From contig CALUKH010000003.1 of assembly GCA_944321185.1 (NCBI GenBank), positions 92,182 through 156,181 of the forward strand: a stretch of 64,000 nt of DNA. The letters are read 5' to 3'. The DNA comes from an uncultured Alistipes sp. GTDB taxonomy: Bacteria; Bacteroidota; Bacteroidia; Bacteroidales; Rikenellaceae. The translations under genes and the position numbers were made by a program. Shown here in pieces: positions 57,784 through 64,000 of this stretch (position 1 is the first letter of the stretch; each line of letters starts with the position of its first letter). The notes beneath the pieces are model-generated. The model was given only the letters and a program-made list of their open reading frames with translations, had not been told where the DNA came from and ran no database searches.

Positions 57784-60378
57784 ATGCTTACAGAAGAAGA
57801 AAAGAATGCCGGTTTGGTGGGTCGTATCATCCCCATCAATATCGAAGAGCAGATGAAGTCGGCGTACATCGACTACTCGATGTCGGTCATCGTGTCGCGT
57901 GCGCTGCCCGATGTGCGGGACGGCCTGAAACCCGTACACCGCCGCATCCTCTACGATATGAGCGCGGAACTCAACCTCTATTCCGACAAACCTACCCGTA
58001 AGTCGGCCCGTATCGTCGGCGACGTGCTCGGTAAGTTCCACCCCCACGGCGACTCGTCGGTCTACGACGCCATGGTGCGTCTGGCCCAGGAGTGGTCGAT
58101 GCGCTACCCGCTGGTGGACGGCCAGGGTAACTTCGGTTCGATGGACGGCGACTCGCCGGCCGCCATGCGTTATACCGAGGCCCGCATGAAGAAGATCACC
58201 GACGAAGTGATGGCCGACATCGACAAGGAGACCGTCGACTGGACGCTCAACTTCGACGATACGATTCCCGAACCGACGGTCCTGCCGACCCGCATCCCGC
58301 TGCTGATCGTCAACGGCGCCAGCGGTATTGCCGTTGGTATGGCCACCAACATGGCTCCGCACAACCTCTCGGAGGTGGTCGATGCCTGCTGCGCCTATGT
58401 CGACAACCCGGACATCTCGGGCGAGGAGTTGCTGCACTACGTCAAGGGCCCCGACTTCCCGACGGGAGGTATCATCTACGGATATGAAGGGGTTCGCGAG
58501 GCCATGCTCACGGGCCGCGGCCGCGTGATGATGCGCGCCAAGACCGAAATCGAGCATACGCCCAGCGGCCGCGAGTGCATCGTCGTCACGGAGATCCCCT
58601 ACATGGTCAACAAGGCCGAGATGATCAAGAAGATCGCCGACCTGATCAACGACAAGAAGATCGACGGCATCTCCTACATCAACGACGAGTCGGACCGCAA
58701 CGGACTGCGGATCATCATCATCCTGAAACACGACGCCGTGGCGAGCGTGGTGCTCAACACGTTGTTCAAGAATACGCCGTTGCAGACGTCGTTCGCCGTG
58801 AACAACATCGCGCTGGTGAACGGACGGCCGCAGCTGCTGTCGATGCGCGACCTGATCAAACACTTCATCGACCACCGTCATGACGTGGTGGTTCGCCGCA
58901 CGCGCTTCGACAAGCGCAAGGCCGAGGAGCGTCTGCATATCGTGCTGGGTCTGCTGATCGCGCAGGACAATATCGACGAGATCGTACACATCATCCGCTC
59001 GTCGCAGACGCCGGATGCCGCCAAGCAGGCGATGATGGAGCGCTTCGAGCTCTCGGAGATCCAGGCGTCGGCCATCATCGAGATGCGCCTGCGCGCCCTG
59101 ACGGGTCTCGAACGCGGCAAGCTGATCGCCGAACGCGACGAGCTGACCGCCCTGATCGCGCACCTCACGGAGGTGCTGGCCAGCGTGGCCATGCAGATGC
59201 AGATCGTCAAGGATGAGCTGCTGGAAATCAAGGAGAAATACGGCGACGAGCGCCGCACGGAGATCATCTATGCCTCGGAGGAGTTCAATCCGGAGGATTT
59301 CTATGCCGACGACGACATGGTGATCACCATCTCGCACATGGGCTACATCAAGCGCACGCCGCTGGCCGAATACCGCACGCAGAACCGCGGCGGTGTGGGT
59401 GCCAAGGGCAGCGCCACGCGCGACGAGGACTTCATCGAACACATCTACGTGGCCTCGATGCACAACACGATGCTCTTCTTCACGGAGAAGGGACGCTGCT
59501 ACTGGCTGAAAGTCTACGAGATCCCCGAGGGTACGCGTTCGTCGAAAGGCCGCGCGATCCAGAACGTCATCCAGATCGAACCCGACGACAAGGTGCGCGC
59601 CTATATCAACGTCAAACGGCTCAATGATGAGGAGTATGTGAACAACAACTACATCATCATGTGTACGAAGGACGGCACGATCAAGAAGACGAAGCTCGAA
59701 GCCTACTCGCGACCGCGCCAGAACGGCGTGAACGCCATCGTGATCCGCGAGGGCGACCAGCTGATCGAGGCCAAGCTGACGAGCGGCCAGGCCGAGGTGA
59801 TGATCGCGGCGCGCGAAGGCAAGGCGATCCGCTTCAACGAGACGACGGTGCGTCCGATCGGGCGTGTGGGCGCCGGTGTGCGCGGCATCTCGATCGAAGA
59901 GGGCGACGAGGTCGTGGGCATGATCTGCGTGGAGCCCGACTCGAAGCAGGACGTGCTGGTATTGAGCGAGAACGGCTACGGCAAGCGTACCGATCTGGAC
60001 GAGTACCGCATCACGAACCGCGGCGGCAAGGGCGTCAAGACGATCAACATCACGGAGAAGACCGGCAAGCTGATCTCGATCCAGGCCGTGACGGACGACA
60101 ACGATCTGATGATCATCAACCGTTCGGGTCTGACGATTCGTACGGCGGTGTCGCAGATTCGTCTGGCGGGCCGTGCCACGCAGGGCGTGCGGATCATCAA
60201 CCTGCGCGAAGGCGATGCCATTGCATCGGTGATGGCCGTACCGGCAGCCGCCGAGGAGGAGAATCCGACCGAAGGCTCGGAAAACACGCCGAATACGGAT
60301 TCGTCGGCCGAGGCTCAGCCGGCGTCAGCGACGGGACCTGCGTCCGCAGAACCTACGGACGAGGGCGGTGAAGCATAG
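57784..60378 (+). CDS. gyrA: DNA gyrase subunit A
   Basis: 864 residues. Breakage-reunion domain with catalytic Tyr130 ([10 protein letters not shown]). The QRDR reads [17 protein letters not shown], so positions equivalent to E. coli Ser83 and Asp87 are Ser91 and Asp95, the fluoroquinolone-sensitive residues. The C-terminal beta-pinwheel contains NRGGVGAKG and [10 protein letters not shown], the second occupying the GyrA-box position needed to wrap DNA. The tail is acidic and Ala/Ser-rich. gyrB is not in the window. Introduces negative supercoils with GyrB. Start at 57784 gives [24 protein letters not shown], the standard N terminus. Confidence 0.96.
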   Translation: MLTEEEKNAGLVGRIIPINIEEQMKSAYIDYSMSVIVSRALPDVRDGLKPVHRRILYDMSAELNLYSDKPTRKSARIVGDVLGKFHPHGDSSVYDAMVRLAQEWSMRYPLVDGQGNFGSMDGDSPAAMRYTEARMKKITDEVMADIDKETVDWTLNFDDTIPEPTVLPTRIPLLIVNGASGIAVGMATNMAPHNLSEVVDACCAYVDNPDISGEELLHYVKGPDFPTGGIIYGYEGVREAMLTGRGRVMMRAKTEIEHTPSGRECIVVTEIPYMVNKAEMIKKIADLINDKKIDGISYINDESDRNGLRIIIILKHDAVASVVLNTLFKNTPLQTSFAVNNIALVNGRPQLLSMRDLIKHFIDHRHDVVVRRTRFDKRKAEERLHIVLGLLIAQDNIDEIVHIIRSSQTPDAAKQAMMERFELSEIQASAIIEMRLRALTGLERGKLIAERDELTALIAHLTEVLASVAMQMQIVKDELLEIKEKYGDERRTEIIYASEEFNPEDFYADDDMVITISHMGYIKRTPLAEYRTQNRGGVGAKGSATRDEDFIEHIYVASMHNTMLFFTEKGRCYWLKVYEIPEGTRSSKGRAIQNVIQIEPDDKVRAYINVKRLNDEEYVNNNYIIMCTKDGTIKKTKLEAYSRPRQNGVNAIVIREGDQLIEAKLTSGQAEVMIAAREGKAIRFNETTVRPIGRVGAGVRGISIEEGDEVVGMICVEPDSKQDVLVLSENGYGKRTDLDEYRITNRGGKGVKTINITEKTGKLISIQAVTDDNDLMIINRSGLTIRTAVSQIRLAGRATQGVRIINLREGDAIASVMAVPAAAEEENPTEGSENTPNTDSSAEAQPASATGPASAEPTDEGGEA

Positions 60379-60530
60379 CTGGCTGAACCGGAGCTGTGGC
60401 GACGGGTGTGTGTGATGCCCCCGGTCCGCAAGGCTCCGGCGAGGAGTGTTCGAACGAACCGGGTGCAGGAAGCCCGGGAAGTTGGACCGAAACAGAACAG
60501 GAACAACCGAACTTTTTAATAACAATTCGT

Positions 60531-61877
60531 ATGAAAAAGACGATTTTGACGGCTTTTGCGGCGCTGCTTTTAGCGATTCCCGCCGTCGAGGCCCAGAAGG
60601 TAAACAAGGAAGCGCTTCTCGCCAAGATCGAAAAGAGCGATGCCGACATCGCCAACGAGAAGAAAGCAGCAAAGGCCGCCACGTGGCTCAATCGTGGCAA
60701 GGCCTTCTATGAGGTGGCAGCCGAGCCGACGAAGAATCTCTTCGTCAACATGGAGGCCACGATGCTCAAACTGACGGTCGGAGATCCCGATTCGACCGGT
60801 CAGGAAACGGTCAACGGTACGCAGTATACCGCATGGGTTTACCCGTGGTTCACGGCCTACATCAAGGACAACAAGGTCGCAACGTGGAAACAGACCCAGT
60901 GGGTGATGAAGGATGCGCCCCAGAAGGCCATCGAAGCCTATAACAAGGCCTATGAACTCGACCCGAAGAGCGCCGACAAGGTCAAGGAGGGTCTGAAGCA
61001 GATCAGCGACTTCTGCTCGCAGGTTGGTAATACGGGGCTCGATACGGGTGATTACGTGGGTGCTGCCGACTCCTATGCAACGGCTTACGAGGCTCAGTCG
61101 AATCCGGTTTATGGCGGAGCCGATCCTTCGCTGCTCTACTATGCGGGTTATCTGCTGGCGGTCGACGGCGCGAACAATCCGAAGTCGTTCGTACGTGGCG
61201 GCGAGTATCTCCAGCAGGCCATTGCCAAGAACTATGCCGACGAGGAGGGAAATATCTATTACTACCTTTTCCACTGCTACTACGGCCAGAAGGATGCTGA
61301 CAAGGAGAATCTCATGAAGGCCAAGCAGGCGCTGCTGGACGGTATCGAGAAGTTCCCGAAGAATGAGCGGATTCTCGATGGTCTGATGCAGCTCTATACC
61401 ACGGAACAGGGTGTAGGTGATCCGGCCGACCTGGTGACCATGATCGACAAGGCCATTGCCGACAATCCGCAGAATGTCGACCTGTGGTTCGGCCGCGGCC
61501 GTATCTTCTATGCGCTGAAGGACTATGACAAGAGCATCGAGTCGTTCGAGAAGGTGGTTGAGCTGAAGCCCGATCTCTTCGAGGGCAACTACTACCTGGG
61601 TGTGTTCTACACGATCAAGGGTGACGAACTCAACAAGGTCATGAACGAGAAGCAGTACAGCAGCCAGGCTGCCTACGACGCTGATCTGGAGGCTGTCAAC
61701 CAGGTTTATATGGCCGCACTGCCCTGGTTTGAGAAGGCTCACGAGATCAAACCCGATGACATGGATACGCTGGAGTTCCTCAAGTCGCTCTGCTTCCGTC
61801 TGCGCGACGAACCCGGCATCATGGACAAGTACAATACCTACAACGCTCTCTACAAACAGGCCAAGGGTATCGAATAG
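60531..61877 (+). CDS. Exported tetratricopeptide-repeat protein
   Basis: 448 residues. Signal peptide MKKTILTAFAALLLAIPAVEAQ. TPR motifs are recognisable: APQKAIEAYNKAYELDPKSADKVKEGL (about 125-151), GDYVGAADSYATAYEAQ, and VDLWFGRGRIFYALKDYDKSIESFEKVVELKPDLFEGNYYLGVFY (about 318-362), then AALPWFEKAHEIKPDDMDTLEFLKSL. Likely a periplasmic scaffold; partner unknown. Conserved in Bacteroidota to my recollection. No TAnnTTTG box is visible in the 152-base gap after gyrA, so it may be read from gyrA or from an unrecognised promoter. Strong terminator downstream. Confidence 0.85.
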   Translation: MKKTILTAFAALLLAIPAVEAQKVNKEALLAKIEKSDADIANEKKAAKAATWLNRGKAFYEVAAEPTKNLFVNMEATMLKLTVGDPDSTGQETVNGTQYTAWVYPWFTAYIKDNKVATWKQTQWVMKDAPQKAIEAYNKAYELDPKSADKVKEGLKQISDFCSQVGNTGLDTGDYVGAADSYATAYEAQSNPVYGGADPSLLYYAGYLLAVDGANNPKSFVRGGEYLQQAIAKNYADEEGNIYYYLFHCYYGQKDADKENLMKAKQALLDGIEKFPKNERILDGLMQLYTTEQGVGDPADLVTMIDKAIADNPQNVDLWFGRGRIFYALKDYDKSIESFEKVVELKPDLFEGNYYLGVFYTIKGDELNKVMNEKQYSSQAAYDADLEAVNQVYMAALPWFEKAHEIKPDDMDTLEFLKSLCFRLRDEPGIMDKYNTYNALYKQAKGIE

Positions 61878-61903
61878 TCCGAACGCGCTTTGGACTTGAC
61901 AGG

Positions 61904-61940
61904 AAAAAGGCCGGCTTCCCGCAGGAAGCCGACCTTTTTT
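61904..61940 (+). terminator. Terminator of the TPR gene
   Basis: AAAAGGCCGGCTTCC / GGAAGCCGACCTTTT (one mismatch), 4-base loop, T-run. Confidence 0.88.
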
Positions 61941-61985
61941 GTGTATTGGACGAAGAGCTGACGAAGGGACTGACCGTGCCGGAAC

Positions 61986-62121
61986 GATCCGGAGCTTGCT
62001 ACTGACCCGGAGCTGCTGTCGATCCGGAGCTTGCCGAATCCTTGATCCCGATCCCGGAGTTTGCCACTGACCCGGAGCTTGCCGCCGATCCGAAACGTGC
62101 TGCCGACTCAGAGCGTGCCGC
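61986..62121. repeat. Degenerate 18-bp tandem repeat
   Basis: Unit close to GAYCCGGAGCTTGCCGCC. Copies begin at about 61986, 62004, 62021, 62050, 62068, 62086 and 62104, with some length changes (17-23). Ends about 80 bases before the stop of the kinase gene on the minus strand. The frame it leaves open on the minus strand reads as Gly/Ala/Ser repeats and is not convincing as protein. The rest of 61941-62200 holds nothing I recognise. Confidence 0.75.
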
Positions 62122-62200
62122 CCCGAAACCTGGATTCCGAGCCTGGCCCTGAACCCGACCTTGAGCCTGAACCCAGGGCATTCGTTGCGTTGGTGCAGGA

Positions 62201-63247
62201 CTACCGGGCGATGCGGCCGTTGACGGGGCCGAGGGCCAGTTGGGCGGTCTCTTCGGCCGAGAACTGGCTGTAATCGCCGGGAACGGTGTTCTTGATGGCG
62301 CAGGCGGCGGTTCCGAAGTCCAGAGCGAACTGCATGTCGTCGGCATGATGAACCAGTCCGTAGATCAGTCCACCGACGAAGGCGTCACCCACCCCCACGC
62401 AGTCGACCACGCAGTCGATGTCGTAGACACGCGAGGTGAAGAGCTGTCCGTTGGTGTAGAGCGTCCCGGAGATCAGATGGTGGTTGGCACTCAGGACGCT
62501 GCGCAGTCCGAAGACGATGCCGCGGCAGTGGGGAAAGCGTTCGGCCACCTGACGAGAAGCCGCGTCGTAGCCGGCGACATCCGGCTGATAGGCTGCGTCG
62601 CGGGCCTCGAATTTCGGCAGTGGGATGCCGAGGATCTTTTCGTACTCATCGTCCGTGCCGAAGAAGAAGTCGCACTGGTCCATCAGCGGAGGCAGCACCT
62701 CCTGGGGTGTTTTGCCGTATTTCCAGAGGTTCTTGCGGTAGTTGATGTCGCACGAGACGATCAGTCCGGCCTTGCGGGCCGCTGCGATAGCTTCGGCACA
62801 GACCTCGGCCGTTGAGGCGCTCACCGCCGCGGAGATTCCCGACCAGTGGAACCAGGCGGCATCGCGGAAAATCGTCTCCCAGTCGATCATGCCCGGCTGC
62901 AGCGCATCGAACGACGAGTCGGCCCGGTCGTAGACCACCTGTGACGAGCGCATGGCGGCAGCCTCCTCCATGTAGTAGAGTCCCAGCCGGGGCCCTTGGC
63001 GCAGAACATGGTCGGTCCGTACGCCGTAGCTGTGCAGATCGTCCAGACATGCCTCGGCGATGCGGTTGTCGGGGACGCACGTGACGAATTCGCTGGGCAG
63101 TCCATAATTGGCCAGCGACACGGCGACATTGGCTTCGCTGCCTCCGTAGCTGGCCCGGAAGAGCTTCGTTTGGTTGAAGCGCAGGTTGTCGGGCGGCGTC
63201 AGGCGCAGCATGATCTCTCCGAAAGTGACGATTTTTTTCCTGTTCAT
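62201..63247 (-). CDS. PfkB-family sugar kinase, 2-keto-3-deoxygluconate kinase type
   Basis: 348 residues. Ribokinase fold: N-terminal KKIVTFGEIMLRLTPPDNLRFNQ, substrate-binding YGGSEANVAVSLANYG (33-48), and the second PfkB signature VVDCVGVGDAFVGGLIYGL with catalytic Asp in GVGDAF (near residue 300). The combination of GEIMLRL and SYGGSEANVA is typical of KDG kinases, which phosphorylate 2-dehydro-3-deoxy-D-gluconate from uronate breakdown. The DUF4861 gene next to it supports a uronate or pectin context. Start at 63247 follows a TATCTTTG box by 21 bases. Confidence 0.88.
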   Translation of the reverse strand: MNRKKIVTFGEIMLRLTPPDNLRFNQTKLFRASYGGSEANVAVSLANYGLPSEFVTCVPDNRIAEACLDDLHSYGVRTDHVLRQGPRLGLYYMEEAAAMRSSQVVYDRADSSFDALQPGMIDWETIFRDAAWFHWSGISAAVSASTAEVCAEAIAAARKAGLIVSCDINYRKNLWKYGKTPQEVLPPLMDQCDFFFGTDDEYEKILGIPLPKFEARDAAYQPDVAGYDAASRQVAERFPHCRGIVFGLRSVLSANHHLISGTLYTNGQLFTSRVYDIDCVVDCVGVGDAFVGGLIYGLVHHADDMQFALDFGTAACAIKNTVPGDYSQFSAEETAQLALGPVNGRIAR

Positions 63248-63268
63248 GATTTTTGCAACTAAACAGAA

Positions 63269-63276
63269 CAAAGATA
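63269..63276 (-). promoter_or_regulatory. -7 box TATCTTTG for the sugar kinase gene
   Basis: Perfect TAnnTTTG on the minus strand, 21 bases before the ATG at 63247. Confidence 0.65.
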
Positions 63277-63401
63277 GGGAAAAAGCCGACAGCTTGTCCT
63301 GTGTGCGGTCGATTTTCCACTCGTCACCCGTCCGGAGAACTTTTTCGGCGGTCGTTCGGATGAACTCCGTGCGGGTCGGCGTCCGCTGTGTACGTCGCAA
63401 A

Positions 63402-63433
63402 AAAATCCCGGATACGGCTTCGTACCCGGGATT
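63402..63433 (-). terminator. Terminator of the DUF4861 gene
   Basis: Minus-strand AATCCCGGGTACG / CGTATCCGGGATT (one mismatch), 4-base loop, followed by seven T; separates it from the kinase gene, which has its own promoter. Confidence 0.85.
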
Positions 63434-63454
63434 GTGTTTGCAAGTGGCGGCGTG

Positions 63455-64000
63455 TTATTTGACGATGGCCACCTGCAGCGGCTGCAGGGCAGCGGCCTCG
63501 GCGGCGTGGATCTCCTCGACCCACTCGTTCATGTCGTCGACACCGCCCTGGCTCCAGCCCGAACCGGCGTAGTAGGTGAGCATTTCGCCAGACTTCACGC
63601 TCTTGACCGCTACGGCGTGGCCCAGCGTGTCGGTCATCATGGCACCGCCCGGCAGAATGACGCCGAGGTAGATGTCGCCGTCGCGCGCGGGATCCTTCGA
63701 GTCCGAAGCGGCCTCGCACATACCCATCCAGTTGTCGCCGCTCATCATCTGCTTGACGTCGTGGCGGACGAATCCGGCGGCAATGGGAAGCTCCTCGAAA
63801 TCACCTTCGTAGACGTTGTCCATACGGTTGAAACGCTGGTTGGCGTCGAGCGAGATGGTCTTCACGTAGGAGACCTGCGTGCCGTTGACGTCGAAGGGGG
63901 CGTAGGTCAGCTCGACGGTCGTACGGATCGGGCCGTTGTCGAGCGTGCGGGCCGTGGCGTAGTTGTGGTCCATGAACCAGAACTTGCCGTCGACGAAGGG
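63455..64000 (-). CDS. DUF4861 family protein, C-terminal part
   Basis: The gene enters from beyond the window end; 181 codons are visible and the frame is open to base 64000. The sequence (FVDGKFWFMDHNYATARTLDNGP at the window edge, VELTYAPFDVNGTQVSYVKTISLDANQRFNRMDNVYEG, then DPARDGDIYLGVILPGG and EMLTYYAGSGWSQGGVDDMNEWVEEI near the end) matches DUF4861 proteins, which occur with polysaccharide-utilisation and uronate genes in Bacteroidota; activity is unknown to me. Next to a KDG-type kinase. Confidence 0.75.
   Translation of the reverse strand, partial: PFVDGKFWFMDHNYATARTLDNGPIRTTVELTYAPFDVNGTQVSYVKTISLDANQRFNRMDNVYEGDFEELPIAAGFVRHDVKQMMSGDNWMGMCEAASDSKDPARDGDIYLGVILPGGAMMTDTLGHAVAVKSVKSGEMLTYYAGSGWSQGGVDDMNEWVEEIHAAEAAALQPLQVAIVK

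Noticed and set aside
61999-62346. Protein made from the 18-bp repeats, or a frameshifted C-terminal extension of the sugar kinase
   Set aside because: The kinase already ends at a normal length with an intact C terminus; the repeat translation is low-complexity and the units are not multiples of three throughout.
1-64000. tRNA, rRNA, transposase or prophage genes
   Set aside because: Looked for by eye on both strands (tRNA T-arm and acceptor patterns, transposase DDE-like proteins, integrases); none seen. A covariance-model scan would be needed to exclude small RNAs.

Overview
The window looks like a chromosomal segment of a high-GC member of the Bacteroidales, most likely Alistipes or a close Rikenellaceae relative. 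This rests on the gene content (fused SecDF, DUF5686 and TonB-receptor-like outer membrane proteins with carboxypeptidase-regulatory N-domains, OmpH-type lipoprotein, DUF4831, DUF4861, TIGR02757, an ftsK-lolA pair, parE-parC next to plsC) and on the promoter signature: more than twenty genes are preceded by the Bacteroidota -7 box TAnnTTTG, several with a TTG/TTTG -33 element 19-20 bases upstream. Species assignment is inference. No rRNA, tRNA, CRISPR array, phage or insertion sequence was recognised; the region is mostly core genome.

Layout. 1-6.7 kb: the 3' end of a choloylglycine-hydrolase-type amidase, a DUF486 membrane protein, a HAD phosphatase, a DUF5686 outer membrane protein, YbaK-type deacylase, a 4 x 70-bp tandem repeat, the c-di-AMP synthase CdaA and an OmpH/Skp-like lipoprotein. 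6.8-13.5 kb: ruvA, a 53-residue membrane microprotein, two tandem FKBP-type lipoproteins (the second with a tyrosine-rich insert), a small HTH protein, an eight-unit 67-69-bp repeat array, then dnaK. 13.7-18.1 kb: SMR exporter, EamA transporter and secDF. 18.3-25 kb: small membrane protein, TspO, then the overlapping run ybbR-like/coaE/folP/lolD, TIGR02757, trmN6-like, DUF4831 and an AlkD-like protein.

25-33 kb is a nine-gene minus-strand run that starts at one strong promoter near 33.2 kb: degenerate M23 protein, dxr, rseP, acetyltransferase, LUD protein, lipoprotein, radA, a nucleotide-sugar epimerase/decarboxylase homologue and a thioredoxin-fold protein. 33.4-40 kb: a nucleotidyltransferase, then wza-wzc-HAD (capsule export without any glycosyltransferase) divergent from a GH13 amylase. 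40-46 kb: beta-barrel protein, TPM-lemA-EamA operon, and a TonB-receptor-like protein. 46.3-53.2 kb: plsC-parE-parC-aroK-murI. 53.5-60.4 kb: ftsK, lolA-like and gyrA. 60.5-64 kb: TPR protein, 2-keto-3-deoxygluconate-type kinase and a DUF4861 protein cut by the window end.

The most unusual signals are: (i) a 46-residue, 25-tyrosine tract lying exactly where the 80s loop of an FKBP domain should be; (ii) five unrelated intergenic tandem-repeat families (periods 17, 18, 33, 68-69 and 70 bp) within 62 kb, two of which carry one perfect hairpin per unit; (iii) three conserved-fold proteins in one operon that lack their family's catalytic residues (M23 without zinc ligands, epimerase without the catalytic Tyr, thioredoxin fold without the nucleophilic Cys); and (iv) a (GY)10 tail on the Wzc kinase. 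I found no clear defence or mobile system.
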